Positions 51,130 through 62,199 of a DNA stretch of 64,000 nucleotides are shown in pieces. The stretch is from UBA1189 sp045594245. GTDB taxonomy: Bacteria; Bacteroidota; Bacteroidia; Bacteroidales; Bacteroidaceae. The position numbers and the translations under genes were made by a program. A model generated the notes under the pieces. That model saw only the letters and a program-made list of their open reading frames with translations, was not told the DNA's origin and made no database searches. Each line of letters starts with the position of its first letter. Position 1 is the stretch's first letter. Where the stretch lies: assembly GCA_045594245.1 (NCBI GenBank), contig JAZNYG010000015.1, positions 1-64,000 on the forward strand. The letters run 5' to 3'.

Positions 51130-53664
51130 ATGAGGAAAACAATACTATTGGCTGCAATTTTAGCAACATGTACTTTGAGGACACAAGCTCAAGTAATTCA
51201 AAGTTACCAGGTGCGCGATGCAGTGACCCTGCGCGGTCCCATCGAGACCGACAGCATCAACGGTGAAGGCCGTAAGTTTGAAACCAAGAACCTGCTGGGC
51301 ACAGCCATCGGCCTCAATCAGGACAACTACACCACCCAGGCTATGGAGGTCGACACGGCTGGCTTCATCACCTTGGCCAAGGCCGACGGCGAGCACCTCA
51401 TCTATGTGGTGAGCACACAGATCCGTGCCGACCGCTTCATGAAGGGCAAACTGAAGGTGACCTCTCCCGTCCGCTGGGAGGCCTATATCGATGGCGCTTC
51501 GAAATCCAAGAAGGAGAATGCCGACGACAGCCTCAACGTGAAGACTGCTCAGGACATCGCCTTGCGACTGGAGCCCGAACGCAACTACGAGATTACCCTC
51601 AAACTGCTCGCCCACAAGGACGACAAGGTGGCTCCTGCCTTCAAGTGCGAGGTGGTGGCCGACAAGGACTACGAGGGTACCACCCTGCTCTCTGGGCACG
51701 ACCTCAAGAAACGCTTCACCCTTGACAATACCGTATATGGCAACCGCGTGATCGACGTGGCTGTATCGCCCAGCGGCAAGTACCTCCTTACTCGTTATTG
51801 GTACAACTACAGCAAGGACCGTCAACACGTATATGCCCAGCTATCAGAGACCAAGACAGGCAAGGTGCTCCTCGCCAATGCCAAGGATGGCATGCGCTGG
51901 ATGCCCAAGAGCGACAAGCTCTACTACACCGCCACGGCAGCCACAGGCAACAATGTCATCACCCTCGACCCCGCCACACTCACCGAGGAGGTACTGCTCA
52001 CCGAGATTCCCGCCGAGAGCTTCACCTGGGCGCCCACCGAGGACTACCTCATCTACTACCCCAGAGAGAACGGACAGGCCGAGCAGGGTCCGCTGAAGCG
52101 CGTGGTAACCCCGCGCGACCGCATCCCCGGCAGCCGTGGGCGTAGCTTCCTGGCCAAGTACGACATCAAGAAGGGCACCACCGAACGCCTTACCTACGGT
52201 AAGCGCTCGAGCTACCTCAACGACATCAGCCAGGATGGCACGAGGATACTCTTCAGCACCAGCGCCGAGGCTCCCACCGAGCGCCCCTTCGGCAAGACAT
52301 CGATATACCAGCTCGACCTCAATACCTACACGATAGACACCCTCGTCTATGAAAATGCCTTCGTAGATGGTGCCGACTATTCACCCGACGGCACCCAGGT
52401 GCTCTTCACCGGAAGTGCAGAATCCTTCGATGGAATCGGCAAAAATTGCGGTTCACACCCCATCGCCAACGACTACGACAAGCAAGCCTTCATCATGGAT
52501 CTTGCCACACGCGAGGTGACACCCATCACCAAGGATTTTGACCCTTCGGTGAGCGTGCTCCAATGGAACGTGGCCGACCACCACATCTACTTCACCACCG
52601 AAGACAAGGATGAGCAGAACATCTACCGCTACAACACCACGAAGAAGAGCTTTGAGCAGCTGCCGCTTGAGATCTCCGTGACCCAGCGCTTCGCACTGCC
52701 CTCGCAGAGTGCCACCGTCGCCGCCTACTATGGTCAGGACGACCACACCGCTGGCGTGGGCTACCTCTTTGACCTGAAGAAAAATCGCTCGCGCCTCATC
52801 GCCGACCCCATGAAGCCTATCCTCGACGAGATAGAGCTGGGCGAGACACACGAGTGGAACTTCACCGCCTCGGACGGTACCCTCATCCACGGCAAGTACT
52901 GCCTGCCTCCCTCGTTCGACCCCGAGAAGAAATACCCTCTCATTGTCTACTACTATGGCGGCACCTCACCCACGGTCAAGGGCATCAGCAACCCCTACTG
53001 CGCACAGCTCTTCGCCTCACGTGACTACGTGGTCTATGTCATCCAGCCCAGCGGCACCACAGGCTTCGGTCAGGAGTTTGCCGCCCGCCACGTCAATGCG
53101 TGGGGTAAGCGCACAGCCGACGACATCATCGAGGGCACCAAGCAGTTCTGCAAGGAGCACCACTACGTGGATGCCGACAAGATAGGTTGCCTCGGAGCAT
53201 CGTACGGAGGCTTCATGACACAGTACCTGCAGACCCAGACCGACATCTTCGCTGCCGCCGTATCACATGCCGGTATCAGCAACGTCACCAGCTACTGGGG
53301 CGAGGGCTACTGGGGCTACAGCTACAATGCCATTGCCGCTGCCGACAGCTACCCTTGGCAGAACCCCGACCTCTTCACCAAGCAGGGCTCGCTCTTCAAT
53401 GCCGACAAGATCAATACCCCGCTGTTGCTCCTCCACGGCACCGTAGACGCCAACGTGCCCATCGGCGAGAGCATCCAGCTCTTCAACGCCCTGAAGATTC
53501 TGGGCAAGCCTGTAGAGTTCATCCAGGTAGAGGGCGAGAACCACTTCGTAGCTGACTATGCAAAACGCGTGCTCTGGCACAACACCATCATGGCATGGTT
53601 TGCCCGCTACCTGCAAGGCACCGATAAGTGGTGGAACGACCTCTATCCTGCGCGTCATCTGTAA
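51130..53664 (+). CDS. Exported S9 family (prolyl oligopeptidase / DPP-IV-like) peptidase
   Basis: Protein of 844 residues with a signal peptide (MRKTILLAAILATCTLRTQA). The N-terminal half contains beta-propeller repeats (ISQDGTRILFSTSA, DYSPDGTQVLFTGSA). The C-terminal alpha/beta hydrolase carries the catalytic Ser in CLGASYGGFMTQY, the Asp in LLHGTVDANVP and the His in EGENHFV. It would cleave Xaa-Pro-type or similar dipeptides from peptides in the periplasm, serving peptide uptake. A hairpin (TTAATGCTT / AAGCATTAA) follows the stop at 53676-53701 but lacks a clean T tract. Confidence 0.92.
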   Translation: MRKTILLAAILATCTLRTQAQVIQSYQVRDAVTLRGPIETDSINGEGRKFETKNLLGTAIGLNQDNYTTQAMEVDTAGFITLAKADGEHLIYVVSTQIRADRFMKGKLKVTSPVRWEAYIDGASKSKKENADDSLNVKTAQDIALRLEPERNYEITLKLLAHKDDKVAPAFKCEVVADKDYEGTTLLSGHDLKKRFTLDNTVYGNRVIDVAVSPSGKYLLTRYWYNYSKDRQHVYAQLSETKTGKVLLANAKDGMRWMPKSDKLYYTATAATGNNVITLDPATLTEEVLLTEIPAESFTWAPTEDYLIYYPRENGQAEQGPLKRVVTPRDRIPGSRGRSFLAKYDIKKGTTERLTYGKRSSYLNDISQDGTRILFSTSAEAPTERPFGKTSIYQLDLNTYTIDTLVYENAFVDGADYSPDGTQVLFTGSAESFDGIGKNCGSHPIANDYDKQAFIMDLATREVTPITKDFDPSVSVLQWNVADHHIYFTTEDKDEQNIYRYNTTKKSFEQLPLEISVTQRFALPSQSATVAAYYGQDDHTAGVGYLFDLKKNRSRLIADPMKPILDEIELGETHEWNFTASDGTLIHGKYCLPPSFDPEKKYPLIVYYYGGTSPTVKGISNPYCAQLFASRDYVVYVIQPSGTTGFGQEFAARHVNAWGKRTADDIIEGTKQFCKEHHYVDADKIGCLGASYGGFMTQYLQTQTDIFAAAVSHAGISNVTSYWGEGYWGYSYNAIAAADSYPWQNPDLFTKQGSLFNADKINTPLLLLHGTVDANVPIGESIQLFNALKILGKPVEFIQVEGENHFVADYAKRVLWHNTIMAWFARYLQGTDKWWNDLYPARHL

Positions 53665-53744
53665 ATTCGTTGGTTTTAATGCTTATTTTCACAAGCATTA
53701 AGCAAAAAAATGGTTTTTCGCAATGAAAGTCGGCAAATGTTAAC

Positions 53745-53752
53745 TATCTTTG
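53745..53752 (+). promoter_or_regulatory. -7 box of the OmpA/TPR-like lipoprotein gene
   Basis: TATCTTTG, about 55 bases before the ATG at 53807. An in-frame ATG at 53750 overlaps this box and is therefore not the start. The -33 region is T-rich but not at ideal spacing. Confidence 0.5.
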
Positions 53753-53806
53753 CACCTTGAAATGGAAATTGGATCTAATAAAAATAAAAAATTAACAACA
53801 TTCACA

Positions 53807-55495
53807 ATGAAAAAAATTCATGTATCTCTTTTTGCTGCAGCTCTGTTGATGCTTTGCTCATGCAGTAATAAATTAGGTGAGCTTTCGTCAAACTATTTTG
53901 CTGTAACTCCTCAACTTCTTGAAGCCGTAAATGGCGAAGTGCCTGTAACCATTTCTGGAACCTTCCCCGGAAAGTTTTTCCCTAAGAAGGCTGTAATTAC
54001 AGTAACTCCTGTATTGAGATATGAAGGTGGTTCTGTAAGTGGTGATTCATACACCTTTATCGGCGAAAAGGTAGAAGGCAACAGTCAAGTTATTCCATAT
54101 AAGACTGGTGGTAACTTCACAATGAAGAGTTCTTTTGACTATATCCCTGAGATGGCTAAATCAGAATTGTATCTTGAGTTTACTGCAAAGGTGAAAAACA
54201 AGGCAAAGGCACTTCCTGCTGTTAAAGTGGCTGATGGCGTATTGGCAACTGCTGAATTGTATAGCCAAACTACCACATCTACCAAACCTGCATATGCTGA
54301 AGATGCATTTCAGCGTGTTATCAAACAAGCTAAGCAGGCCAACATCATGTTCCTTATTCAGCAGACCAACCTTCGTTGGAGTGAACTCAATTCAGCAGAG
54401 ATGAATGAGTTTACAGAGACCCTCAAGGATATTAAGGCAGATACAGAGAATAAGGTACTTGACAATGTAGAGGTTTCTGCTTATGCCTCGCCTGATGGTG
54501 GTCTTGATCTTAACGATCGTTTGGCTGCTCAACGCCAGAGTAATGCCGAGTCACATGTACACAAACTCCTGAAAAAGAATAAGGTGGATGCTTCTGTTGA
54601 TACAGAATATACAGCAGAGGATTGGGAGGGTTTTCAAGAACTTGTTGCAGGATCAAATATTCCTGATAAGGACCTCATCTTGCGTGTGCTTTCTATGTAC
54701 AATGAGCCGGAGGTAAGAGAGCGTGAGATTAAGAATATTTCTGCCGTATATGGAGAACTGGCCGAGGAAATCCTTCCTCAATTGCGCCGTGCACGCCTTA
54801 CCCTCAACTACCAGCTAATTGGTCGTTCTGATGAGCAGATTCTTACAGCAATAAAGGAAGATGCTTCTGTCTTGAGTGTTGAGGAACTCCTCTATGCTGC
54901 TACTCTCGTTGAGAGCGCTAATGAGAAGACGAACATCTACAATAAGACAGTAAAACTCTATCCTAATGACTATCGTGCATACAACAACCTGGCTGAACTT
55001 GCAATGAATGTAGGTGACTATGCTGCTGCAAAGAATTATCTTAAGAAAGCTATTAAGCTTAATGCTTCAGCCGCAGAGGTTAATACTAACTTGGGTATGC
55101 TAGCGCTTATTGATGGAAACGTAGCTGATGCAGAAGGCTATCTTGTAAAGGGTACTGATGCTAAGGCTAACGAAGCTGCTTTAGGTAACTTGTATATTGC
55201 ACAAGGTCAATATGAGCGTGCAGTAAGTGCTTTTGGTGATACTAAGAGCAATGCTGCTGCTTTGGCTCAGATTATGTCGGAGAACTATACTGCAGCCAAG
55301 AATACACTCAAGAATGTTGAGACTCCCGATGCCTACACTTACTACCTTAATGCAATCGTAGGTGCCCGTACTAATAATGCTGCTATGGTAGCTGAAAACT
55401 TGGTAAAGGCTGTTCGTCTTGATTCAAGTCTCCGCAAGAAGGCTGTCAATGACGTGGAGTTCAAGAAGTTCGCTTCAGCACTTCTTAATCTCTAA
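53807..55495 (+). CDS. Lipoprotein with OmpA-like segment and TPR repeats
   Basis: Protein of 562 residues with lipobox LLMLCSC. Residues about 20-140 form beta sandwiches with a TFPGKFFPKKAVITVTPVL motif. Residues about 205-270 resemble an OmpA C-terminal fold (VEVSAYASPDGGLDLNDRLA followed by QRQSNAESHVHKLL). From about 370 there are TPR helices (YRAYNNLAELAMNVGDYAAA; AAEVNTNLGMLALIDGNVADA). Arg is encoded mostly by CGT and the codons are less GC-biased than neighbours, consistent with high expression rather than recent transfer. Probably an abundant outer-membrane-associated structural or assembly protein. Confidence 0.8.
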   Translation: MKKIHVSLFAAALLMLCSCSNKLGELSSNYFAVTPQLLEAVNGEVPVTISGTFPGKFFPKKAVITVTPVLRYEGGSVSGDSYTFIGEKVEGNSQVIPYKTGGNFTMKSSFDYIPEMAKSELYLEFTAKVKNKAKALPAVKVADGVLATAELYSQTTTSTKPAYAEDAFQRVIKQAKQANIMFLIQQTNLRWSELNSAEMNEFTETLKDIKADTENKVLDNVEVSAYASPDGGLDLNDRLAAQRQSNAESHVHKLLKKNKVDASVDTEYTAEDWEGFQELVAGSNIPDKDLILRVLSMYNEPEVREREIKNISAVYGELAEEILPQLRRARLTLNYQLIGRSDEQILTAIKEDASVLSVEELLYAATLVESANEKTNIYNKTVKLYPNDYRAYNNLAELAMNVGDYAAAKNYLKKAIKLNASAAEVNTNLGMLALIDGNVADAEGYLVKGTDAKANEAALGNLYIAQGQYERAVSAFGDTKSNAAALAQIMSENYTAAKNTLKNVETPDAYTYYLNAIVGARTNNAAMVAENLVKAVRLDSSLRKKAVNDVEFKKFASALLNL

Positions 55496-55520
55496 AAATA
55501 ACTACTAATACGCCCTATAA

Positions 55521-55566
55521 AGAGGAGCGGAATTTTGCTCATGGCAAGTTCTGCTCCTTTTCTCTA
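55521..55566 (+). terminator. Rho-independent terminator after the OmpA/TPR-like gene
   Basis: AGGAGCGGAATTTTGC at 55523-55538 pairs with GCAAGTTCTGCTCCT at 55544-55558, followed by TTTTCTCT. Confidence 0.8.
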
Positions 55567-55587
55567 AGTAGTACTTCACTTATATCT

Positions 55588-55998
55588 ATGAAAGAATGTA
55601 GTTATGAACTTTTGATGAAGGTGCGTGATTACGAATGTGACCTTCAAGGTATTGTTAATAATGCCAACTATCAGCATTATTTAGAACATACTCGTCATGA
55701 ATATCTCCTGTCTATTGGTCTTAGTTTCGCAGATATGAGTGCTGCAGGTTATGACTTTGTTATATCTAAGGTAACACTTAATTATAAGTCTCCACTTCGC
55801 AGCCGCGATGAGTTTCGTTCTCGGCTCTATGTCACTAAAGAAGGTATCAAATGGATCTTTCATCAAGAGATTGTTCGCGTATCTGATGGGCAGGTATGCC
55901 TCAAAGGTGCCGTAGAGAGCGTATGCATACATGAGGGAAGATTATTACGCAGTACTCCATACGACCATATCCTCGAGGGGCATCTGTTAAATAAATAG
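55588..55998 (+). CDS. Acyl-CoA thioesterase, hotdog fold (4HBT/YbgC-like)
   Basis: Protein of 136 residues. The family start VRDYECDLQGIVNNANYQHYLEHTRHEYL contains the catalytic Asp of the 4-hydroxybenzoyl-CoA thioesterase branch. The rest follows the hotdog pattern, with LNYKSPLRSRDEFRSRLYV on the long strand. Substrate unknown, probably a short or medium acyl-CoA. It sits 11 bases before dprA and is likely co-transcribed. Confidence 0.92.
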   Translation: MKECSYELLMKVRDYECDLQGIVNNANYQHYLEHTRHEYLLSIGLSFADMSAAGYDFVISKVTLNYKSPLRSRDEFRSRLYVTKEGIKWIFHQEIVRVSDGQVCLKGAVESVCIHEGRLLRSTPYDHILEGHLLNK

Positions 55999-56009
55999 TA
56001 TTACTCTAT

Positions 56010-57128
56010 ATGGATCAGAAGGAATTACTTAGTCTCATCGCACTGCAACATATCTCTGGTATCGGTAATATCACAGCTAAACGGTTGGTTGAACATATGG
56101 GTAGTGCCACCGCGCTTTTCGAACAGCGCACAGAACTGCCAAATATTATTCCTGAGGTCCGTCCTGCACTTGTAGATGCTCTCAATAGTCCATCTGCACA
56201 CCGCCGAGCCGAGCAAGAGTTGGATTTTATTGATAAGCACCACATCTCTTGCCTAGGCTATCATGATGAAGGGTACCCTTCTAGATTACGCGAGTGTGAC
56301 GATGCCCCAATATTGCTTTTCTACCGAGGTAATACGAATCTTAATCCACGTCGTGTGGTTAGTATTGTAGGTACACGTAAGTGTACCGATTATGGGCGTG
56401 ACCTTTGTGATAGTTTTGTTAGAGATCTTGCACTTCAATGTCCCGATGTACTTATCGTCAGCGGACTAGCCTACGGTATTGATGTATGTGCCCATCGTGC
56501 AGCTCTTAATCATAGTCTTGCCACAGTAGGTGTACTAGCCCATGGCTTAGATCGAATATACCCATCCGTTCATCGTAATATCGCGGCACGGATGACTACA
56601 TGTGGGGGGTTACTTACAGAATATGTTAGTTTTACTGACCCCGAACGTCAAAATTTCCTTCAGCGCAATCGTATTGTTGCAGGAATGTCCGATGCTACGC
56701 TTGTTGTAGAGTCGGCTACAAAGGGAGGGGCGCTTGTAACAGCAAATATTGCAAATAGTTATGGGCGTGACTGTTTTGCTTTCCCTGGTCGAACAGTTGA
56801 CAATGCCTCTGCAGGTTGTCATCGCCTTATTCGTCAGCATCAAGCGGCTCTCATCACCTCTGCCGATGATTTCATAGAAGCTATGATGTGGGATGCTATG
56901 GCAAGTGGACATCCTGAAGCCATACAGCGTACTCTCTTTCCCGAACTGAGCGATGAGGAAAGTCGTGTCGTAGAGGTACTAAGGCAATATGTTGATGGAT
57001 TACATATTAATAATCTTGTCGTTGAGGCTGATATTCCTATCAACCGGCTTAGTGCTATTCTTTTTGAACTTGAATTGCGTGGTATTGTACGCCCATCAGC
57101 AGGCAGTATGTATCGATTTATAGGCTAA
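56010..57128 (+). CDS. dprA: DNA processing protein DprA
   Basis: Protein of 372 residues. It loads RecA on incoming single-stranded DNA in natural transformation. N-terminal helix-hairpin-helix-like part (IALQHISGIGNITAKRLVEHMG), Rossmann fold with VSIVGTRKCTDYG, IVSGLAYGIDVCAHRAAL, TDPERQNFLQRNRIVAGMSDA and TKGGALVTAN, and a C-terminal winged-helix domain. Complete and apparently functional. Confidence 0.96.
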   Translation: MDQKELLSLIALQHISGIGNITAKRLVEHMGSATALFEQRTELPNIIPEVRPALVDALNSPSAHRRAEQELDFIDKHHISCLGYHDEGYPSRLRECDDAPILLFYRGNTNLNPRRVVSIVGTRKCTDYGRDLCDSFVRDLALQCPDVLIVSGLAYGIDVCAHRAALNHSLATVGVLAHGLDRIYPSVHRNIAARMTTCGGLLTEYVSFTDPERQNFLQRNRIVAGMSDATLVVESATKGGALVTANIANSYGRDCFAFPGRTVDNASAGCHRLIRQHQAALITSADDFIEAMMWDAMASGHPEAIQRTLFPELSDEESRVVEVLRQYVDGLHINNLVVEADIPINRLSAILFELELRGIVRPSAGSMYRFIG

Positions 57129-57183
57129 TAACAATAGGATACAAGGTTTTTCTTTCAAAAGTTTGAAGTAGTTTCTCGGTTTC

Positions 57184-57214
57184 TTGTCGATTTCGGTAAG
57201 AAACGATAACTTTG
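57184..57214 (+). promoter_or_regulatory. Promoter of ahcY
   Basis: -33 TTG at 57184-57186 and -7 TAACTTTG at 57207-57214, exactly 20 bases apart. This excludes the in-frame TTG at 57184 as a start codon and supports the ATG at 57256. Confidence 0.75.
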
Positions 57215-57255
57215 CAGTAAGAATTACTTCTACTTTAGAAATAATATATAATAAT

Positions 57256-58674
<1,419 letters not shown>

Positions 58675-58677
58675 ATA

Positions 58678-58762
58678 ATTAGTGAAGAGGGAAGAGGGAA
58701 GAGTTGCCATCCGGCTTTTCACCTTTCCCCTTATCCCTCTTAACTCTTAACTCTTCCCTCTA
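58678..58762. repeat. Palindromic repeat upstream of the LOG gene (copy F)
   Basis: A diverged relative of copies C and D: it shares GGGAAGAGTTGCCATCCGGC and the closing CTTAACTCTTCCCTCT but differs in the middle. It fills the gap from the ahcY stop to the ATG at 58763. Confidence 0.85.
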
Positions 58763-59341
58763 ATGACTTCCGTTTGCGTATACTGTGCCTCGAGCACACA
58801 GATAGATGAGAAATATTTCCGTGCCGCCGAGGAGCTGGGCCACCTGATTGCCGGGCATGGCCTGACACTGATTACCGGAGCGGGCAAGCTGGGCTTGATG
58901 AACACCATCGAGAATGCGGCCCTCGAGGCTGGCGGCAAGGTGACAGGCGTGATACCCACCTTCATGGTGCGCGAAGGATGGCACCACGAGGGGCTGACCG
59001 AGCTGATAGAGACACCCTCGATGCATGAGCGCAAGCAGACGATGGCCAACCTCTCGGACGGCATCATCGCCCTGCCGGGCGGATGCGGCACCCTGGAGGA
59101 GTTGCTCGAAATCATCACCTGGAAGCAGCTGGGACTCTATGTGAACCCCATCGTGATACTCAACATAGACGGATTCTACGATGCACTGCTGGCCCAGCTG
59201 GAGAAGGCCGTGGAGGAAAACTTCATGCGGGCCATCCATGCCGACATATGGAAGGTGGCCACCACGCCTGCCGAGGCCATGGAGCTGCTGCTCAGCACAC
59301 CGAAGTGGGACAAGAACATACGCAAGTTTGCAGCCATCTGA
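58763..59341 (+). CDS. LOG family protein (cytokinin-riboside-monophosphate phosphoribohydrolase-like)
   Basis: Protein of 192 residues of the TIGR00730 Rossmann family. Marks: VYCASSTQID, GLTLITGAGKLGLMNTIENAAL, and ALPGGCGTLEELLEIITWKQ, which corresponds to the PGGxGTxxE motif. Related enzymes release the base from nucleoside monophosphates. The ATG directly follows the palindromic repeat. Confidence 0.93.
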   Translation: MTSVCVYCASSTQIDEKYFRAAEELGHLIAGHGLTLITGAGKLGLMNTIENAALEAGGKVTGVIPTFMVREGWHHEGLTELIETPSMHERKQTMANLSDGIIALPGGCGTLEELLEIITWKQLGLYVNPIVILNIDGFYDALLAQLEKAVEENFMRAIHADIWKVATTPAEAMELLLSTPKWDKNIRKFAAI

Positions 59342-59375
59342 GCACTGCAGTGCCCCCAAAAAGCGATAGACTGCC

Positions 59376-60077
59376 ATGCACGAGGAAGTTACACTACAGT
59401 GGAGCGAACGCATACAAAGCATACCCGCCGAACAGCCTTTGTATGCCGACAACTGCTATGTAGCCATCCTGTTTATAGGCTTCTTTTTCATTATGGCTGC
59501 ATTTATAGGAAAAGAGAATGCCTTTGCGAAAATATTTAATGAGTTTTTTCTACCACGTAAGAATACGGGTGAAGGGGTGAAAACTGCAGGCAGTTTCTAT
59601 ATACAGTTGGGGCTTTTGTGTAATACTTTTATAACGACGGCTCTCTTTTTTGCCATATATATAATGCGTGGGAGTGGATATGAAACAAAGCAAGGCTATC
59701 AATTGTTGGCTCTTTTCTTTGTTGCTGCAGCGGCTGTTTATTGGCTTAAACAAGGGATATATGGGGCGTTAAATTGGGTGTTCTTTGATAAATCACAGAT
59801 GAATATCTGGTTACATTGTTATGCTGATTGGACGATTATTTCTGGTATCTCAATGTATTTAGTTCTATTATTGTCGGTATTCTTTGATTTGTGCTTAACG
59901 ACAATGACGATTCTATTGATAATTCATATGTTGTTAACTGAAACATGTTTGTTTTTCAAGGCATTTCACATCTTTTTGGTAAAAAAATATGGCAGTCTGC
60001 AATTAATTGTCTACCTTTGCACCCTCGAAATAATGCCCTTGCTTATGGCAGGAAAAGCATTGACTCAATATTTGTAA
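59376..60077 (+). CDS. DUF4271 membrane protein
   Basis: Protein of 233 residues with about six membrane helices, including CYVAILFIGFFFIMAAFI, LGLLCNTFITTALFFAIYI and ISMYLVLLLSVFFDLCL. It matches DUF4271, a Bacteroidota membrane family usually found directly upstream of hemD, as here (21 bases). Function unknown. Base composition is lower in GC than the flanking LOG and rnpA genes. Confidence 0.85.
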   Translation: MHEEVTLQWSERIQSIPAEQPLYADNCYVAILFIGFFFIMAAFIGKENAFAKIFNEFFLPRKNTGEGVKTAGSFYIQLGLLCNTFITTALFFAIYIMRGSGYETKQGYQLLALFFVAAAAVYWLKQGIYGALNWVFFDKSQMNIWLHCYADWTIISGISMYLVLLLSVFFDLCLTTMTILLIIHMLLTETCLFFKAFHIFLVKKYGSLQLIVYLCTLEIMPLLMAGKALTQYL

Positions 60078-60098
60078 GGAAGACAAAAACATTAAGCT

Positions 60099-60845
60099 TT
60101 GAAAGTAACTAAGATTCTCGTTTCGCAGCCTAAGCCGGCATCGGACAAATCACCCTATTTTGACATTGCACGTAAGTATAATGTGACTATTGATTTTAAG
60201 CAGTTTATTAAGGTTGAGAGCTTGAGCTCCAAGGAATTTAGGCAACAGAAGATCGCAATTCTTGACTATACTGCTATCGTGTTTACTTCGCGACATGCAA
60301 TAGATCACTTTTTTGGATTATGTGCCGAGTTACGTGTCAATGTACCTGAGACAATGAAATATTTTTGTGTCTCAGAGACAATCGCTTTGTACATTCAAAA
60401 GTATGTACAATATCGTAAGCGTAAGATATTTTTTGGCGATAATGGTAAGATTGATGGTTTGCTCCCTGTGATGGTGAAACATAAGAACGAGAAATATTTT
60501 GTTCCGTTGTCGAGTGTGCATACCGATGATATCAAAGATATGCTAGATAAGAATAACTTGCAGCATGCAGAAGCTGTCATGTACCGTACGGTAAGTAAAC
60601 TTTTCAATCCGGGGGAACTTGATGGCTACGACATGATGATATTCTTCAGCCCCTCAGGTATCGTATCGCTCAAGGAAAACCTCCCCAAATTTGATCAGGG
60701 TGATATGAGAATCGGATGCTTCGGCCCTGCCACAGCAGCCGCCATTAAGGAGGCTGGCTTACGACTTGACCTTGAAGCACCAACAGCCGAGGCTCCTTCA
60801 ATGACTATGGCATTAGAACAGTATCTGACTAAGGTAAACAAGTAA
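60099..60845 (+). CDS. hemD: Uroporphyrinogen-III synthase
   Basis: Protein of 248 residues, closing hydroxymethylbilane into uroporphyrinogen III for heme and corrinoid synthesis. Begins KVTKILVSQPKPASDKSPYF, with AIVFTSRHAIDHFF, and FFSPSGIVSLKENLP followed by IGCFGPATAAAIKEAGL. The sequence identifies the start as the TTG at 60099, as no ATG lies nearby and the family begins here. A terminator follows at 60867. Confidence 0.9.
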   Translation: MKVTKILVSQPKPASDKSPYFDIARKYNVTIDFKQFIKVESLSSKEFRQQKIAILDYTAIVFTSRHAIDHFFGLCAELRVNVPETMKYFCVSETIALYIQKYVQYRKRKIFFGDNGKIDGLLPVMVKHKNEKYFVPLSSVHTDDIKDMLDKNNLQHAEAVMYRTVSKLFNPGELDGYDMMIFFSPSGIVSLKENLPKFDQGDMRIGCFGPATAAAIKEAGLRLDLEAPTAEAPSMTMALEQYLTKVNK

Positions 60846-60866
60846 CAAAACATTCTACGCAACGAG

Positions 60867-60903
60867 CGAGCTGCAGTCATTAGGGCTTGCAGCTCGTTTC
60901 TTT
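60867..60903 (+). terminator. Rho-independent terminator after hemD
   Basis: CGAGCTGCA at 60867-60875 pairs with TGCAGCTCG at 60888-60896, followed by TTTCTTTTC. Confidence 0.82.
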
Positions 60904-60918
60904 TCCTTCCCCGACACC

Positions 60919-61311
60919 ATGACACCTACGCCAAGAAACACCTTCAAGAAAAGCGAGCGCCTATGCAGCCGCATACTGATGGACTGTCTCTTCCAGGGAG
61001 ACAACCGCACGGCTACAGCATACCCCCTCAGAGCAGTATTCCTGCCCGTAGAGGAGGAGCAGCAGAAGGGCATATCCATACTCATCAGCGTGCCGAAGAA
61101 GCGTTTCCACGATGCCGTAGACCGCAACCGGGTGAAGAGGCAGATACGCGAAGCCTACCGCAAGAACAAGCACGCTTTGGCCGAGCAGGTAGCCCAAAGC
61201 GGAAAGGGATTATTAGTGGCTCTCATCTACGTGTCGGCCGAGATTGAGACGACCGAACAGATTGAGAAACGCATGATACGGCTGTTGGACAAGATAAGCG
61301 CTGCACTATGA
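60919..61311 (+). CDS. rnpA: Ribonuclease P protein component
   Basis: Protein of 130 residues, basic. It contains the RNase P protein signature VPKKRFHDAVDRNRVKRQIREAYRK, which contacts the RNA subunit in tRNA 5' end processing. The TTG/ATG choice is clear: ATG at 60919. Its stop overlaps the yidD start by 4 bases. Confidence 0.95.
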   Translation: MTPTPRNTFKKSERLCSRILMDCLFQGDNRTATAYPLRAVFLPVEEEQQKGISILISVPKKRFHDAVDRNRVKRQIREAYRKNKHALAEQVAQSGKGLLVALIYVSAEIETTEQIEKRMIRLLDKISAAL

Positions 61312-61529
61312 AGAAGCTGCTGACATACATCCTACTACTCCCAATATACTTCTATCGGGCATGCATCTCTCCGCTCACTCCGCCCTCGTGCCGCTACACC
61401 CCCACCTGCTCACAGTATGCCATCGAGGCACTGAAGAAGCATGGCCCCTTCAAGGGACTGTACCTTGCCATACGTAGAATCCTCCGCTGCCACCCTTGGG
61501 GCGGCTCGGGCTATGACCCCGTACCATGA
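61308..61529 (+). CDS. yidD: Membrane protein insertion efficiency factor YidD
   Basis: Protein of 73 residues: YRACISPLTPPSCRYTPTCSQYAIEALKKHG and CHPWGGSGYDPVP are the family marks. It assists membrane protein insertion near YidC. It overlaps rnpA upstream and the TatD-like gene downstream (4 bases each). Confidence 0.96.
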   Translation: MKKLLTYILLLPIYFYRACISPLTPPSCRYTPTCSQYAIEALKKHGPFKGLYLAIRRILRCHPWGGSGYDPVP

Positions 61530-62182
61530 TATACGACATACATACCCATTACCACCCCGAAGAGGCAGGCACAGCCATCGTGCAGCTCACACCGGATGCC
61601 TTTACCCCTCTTCCCGGGCACTACTACTCCGTAGGGCTACACCCGTGGGACATCGCCGACGACTGGAAAACCCAGCTCGCCAAAATGGCCGTAATGGCCC
61701 TGCATCCACAGGTGGTAATGATAGGCGAAGCAGGCATCGACAAGAAAAACGGCTCGGCACCCATCGAACTCCAGCTTGAAGTACTGCGCGAACAGATAAG
61801 ACTGAGCGAGATAGTGCGCAAGCCCCTCATCATACATTGCGTGAAGGGAGTAGACGAACTGCTGGCCATACGCAAAGAGACGAAAGCCACCCTACCCTGG
61901 GTGCTACACAACTTCCGAGGAGGCATAAAACAATATGAGCAGCTCAAGCGGGCAGGCATCTACGTCAGCGTGGGAGAACGCTACGACGAAGAGTTCGTAC
62001 AGGAAGTCCCCCTCACAGACATCCTGATCGAGAGCGACGAATTCTGCGGCGTATACACCATCTACGAACTGGTCAGCAGCGATATGGATATGGACGAAGC
62101 AGACCTCCGCAAACACGTGTGGCTCAATATACGCCACATACTCGGATGGGAACTCGACTGGGACCCCAACCCACCCTTTTGA
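61526..62182 (+). CDS. TatD family metal-dependent hydrolase
   Basis: Protein of 218 residues, shorter than typical TatD (about 260). Metal motifs: DIHTHYHP, GLHPWD, MIGEAGIDKKN, PLIIHCVKG and ILIESDE. Related enzymes are DNases or deacylases. It is in the rnpA-yidD-tatD-tyrS order seen in many Bacteroidota. Confidence 0.9.
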   Translation: MIYDIHTHYHPEEAGTAIVQLTPDAFTPLPGHYYSVGLHPWDIADDWKTQLAKMAVMALHPQVVMIGEAGIDKKNGSAPIELQLEVLREQIRLSEIVRKPLIIHCVKGVDELLAIRKETKATLPWVLHNFRGGIKQYEQLKRAGIYVSVGERYDEEFVQEVPLTDILIESDEFCGVYTIYELVSSDMDMDEADLRKHVWLNIRHILGWELDWDPNPPF

Positions 62183-62199
62183 TATTCTCTGCCGTTTCG

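Noticed and set aside
53807..55495. Horizontal transfer of the OmpA/TPR-like gene because of its lower GC
   Set aside because: Codon choice (CGT Arg and similar) fits high expression, and the protein looks native to Bacteroidota.
57130..57255. SAH riboswitch before ahcY
   Set aside because: The region between promoter and ATG is about 40 bases and shows no matching structure.
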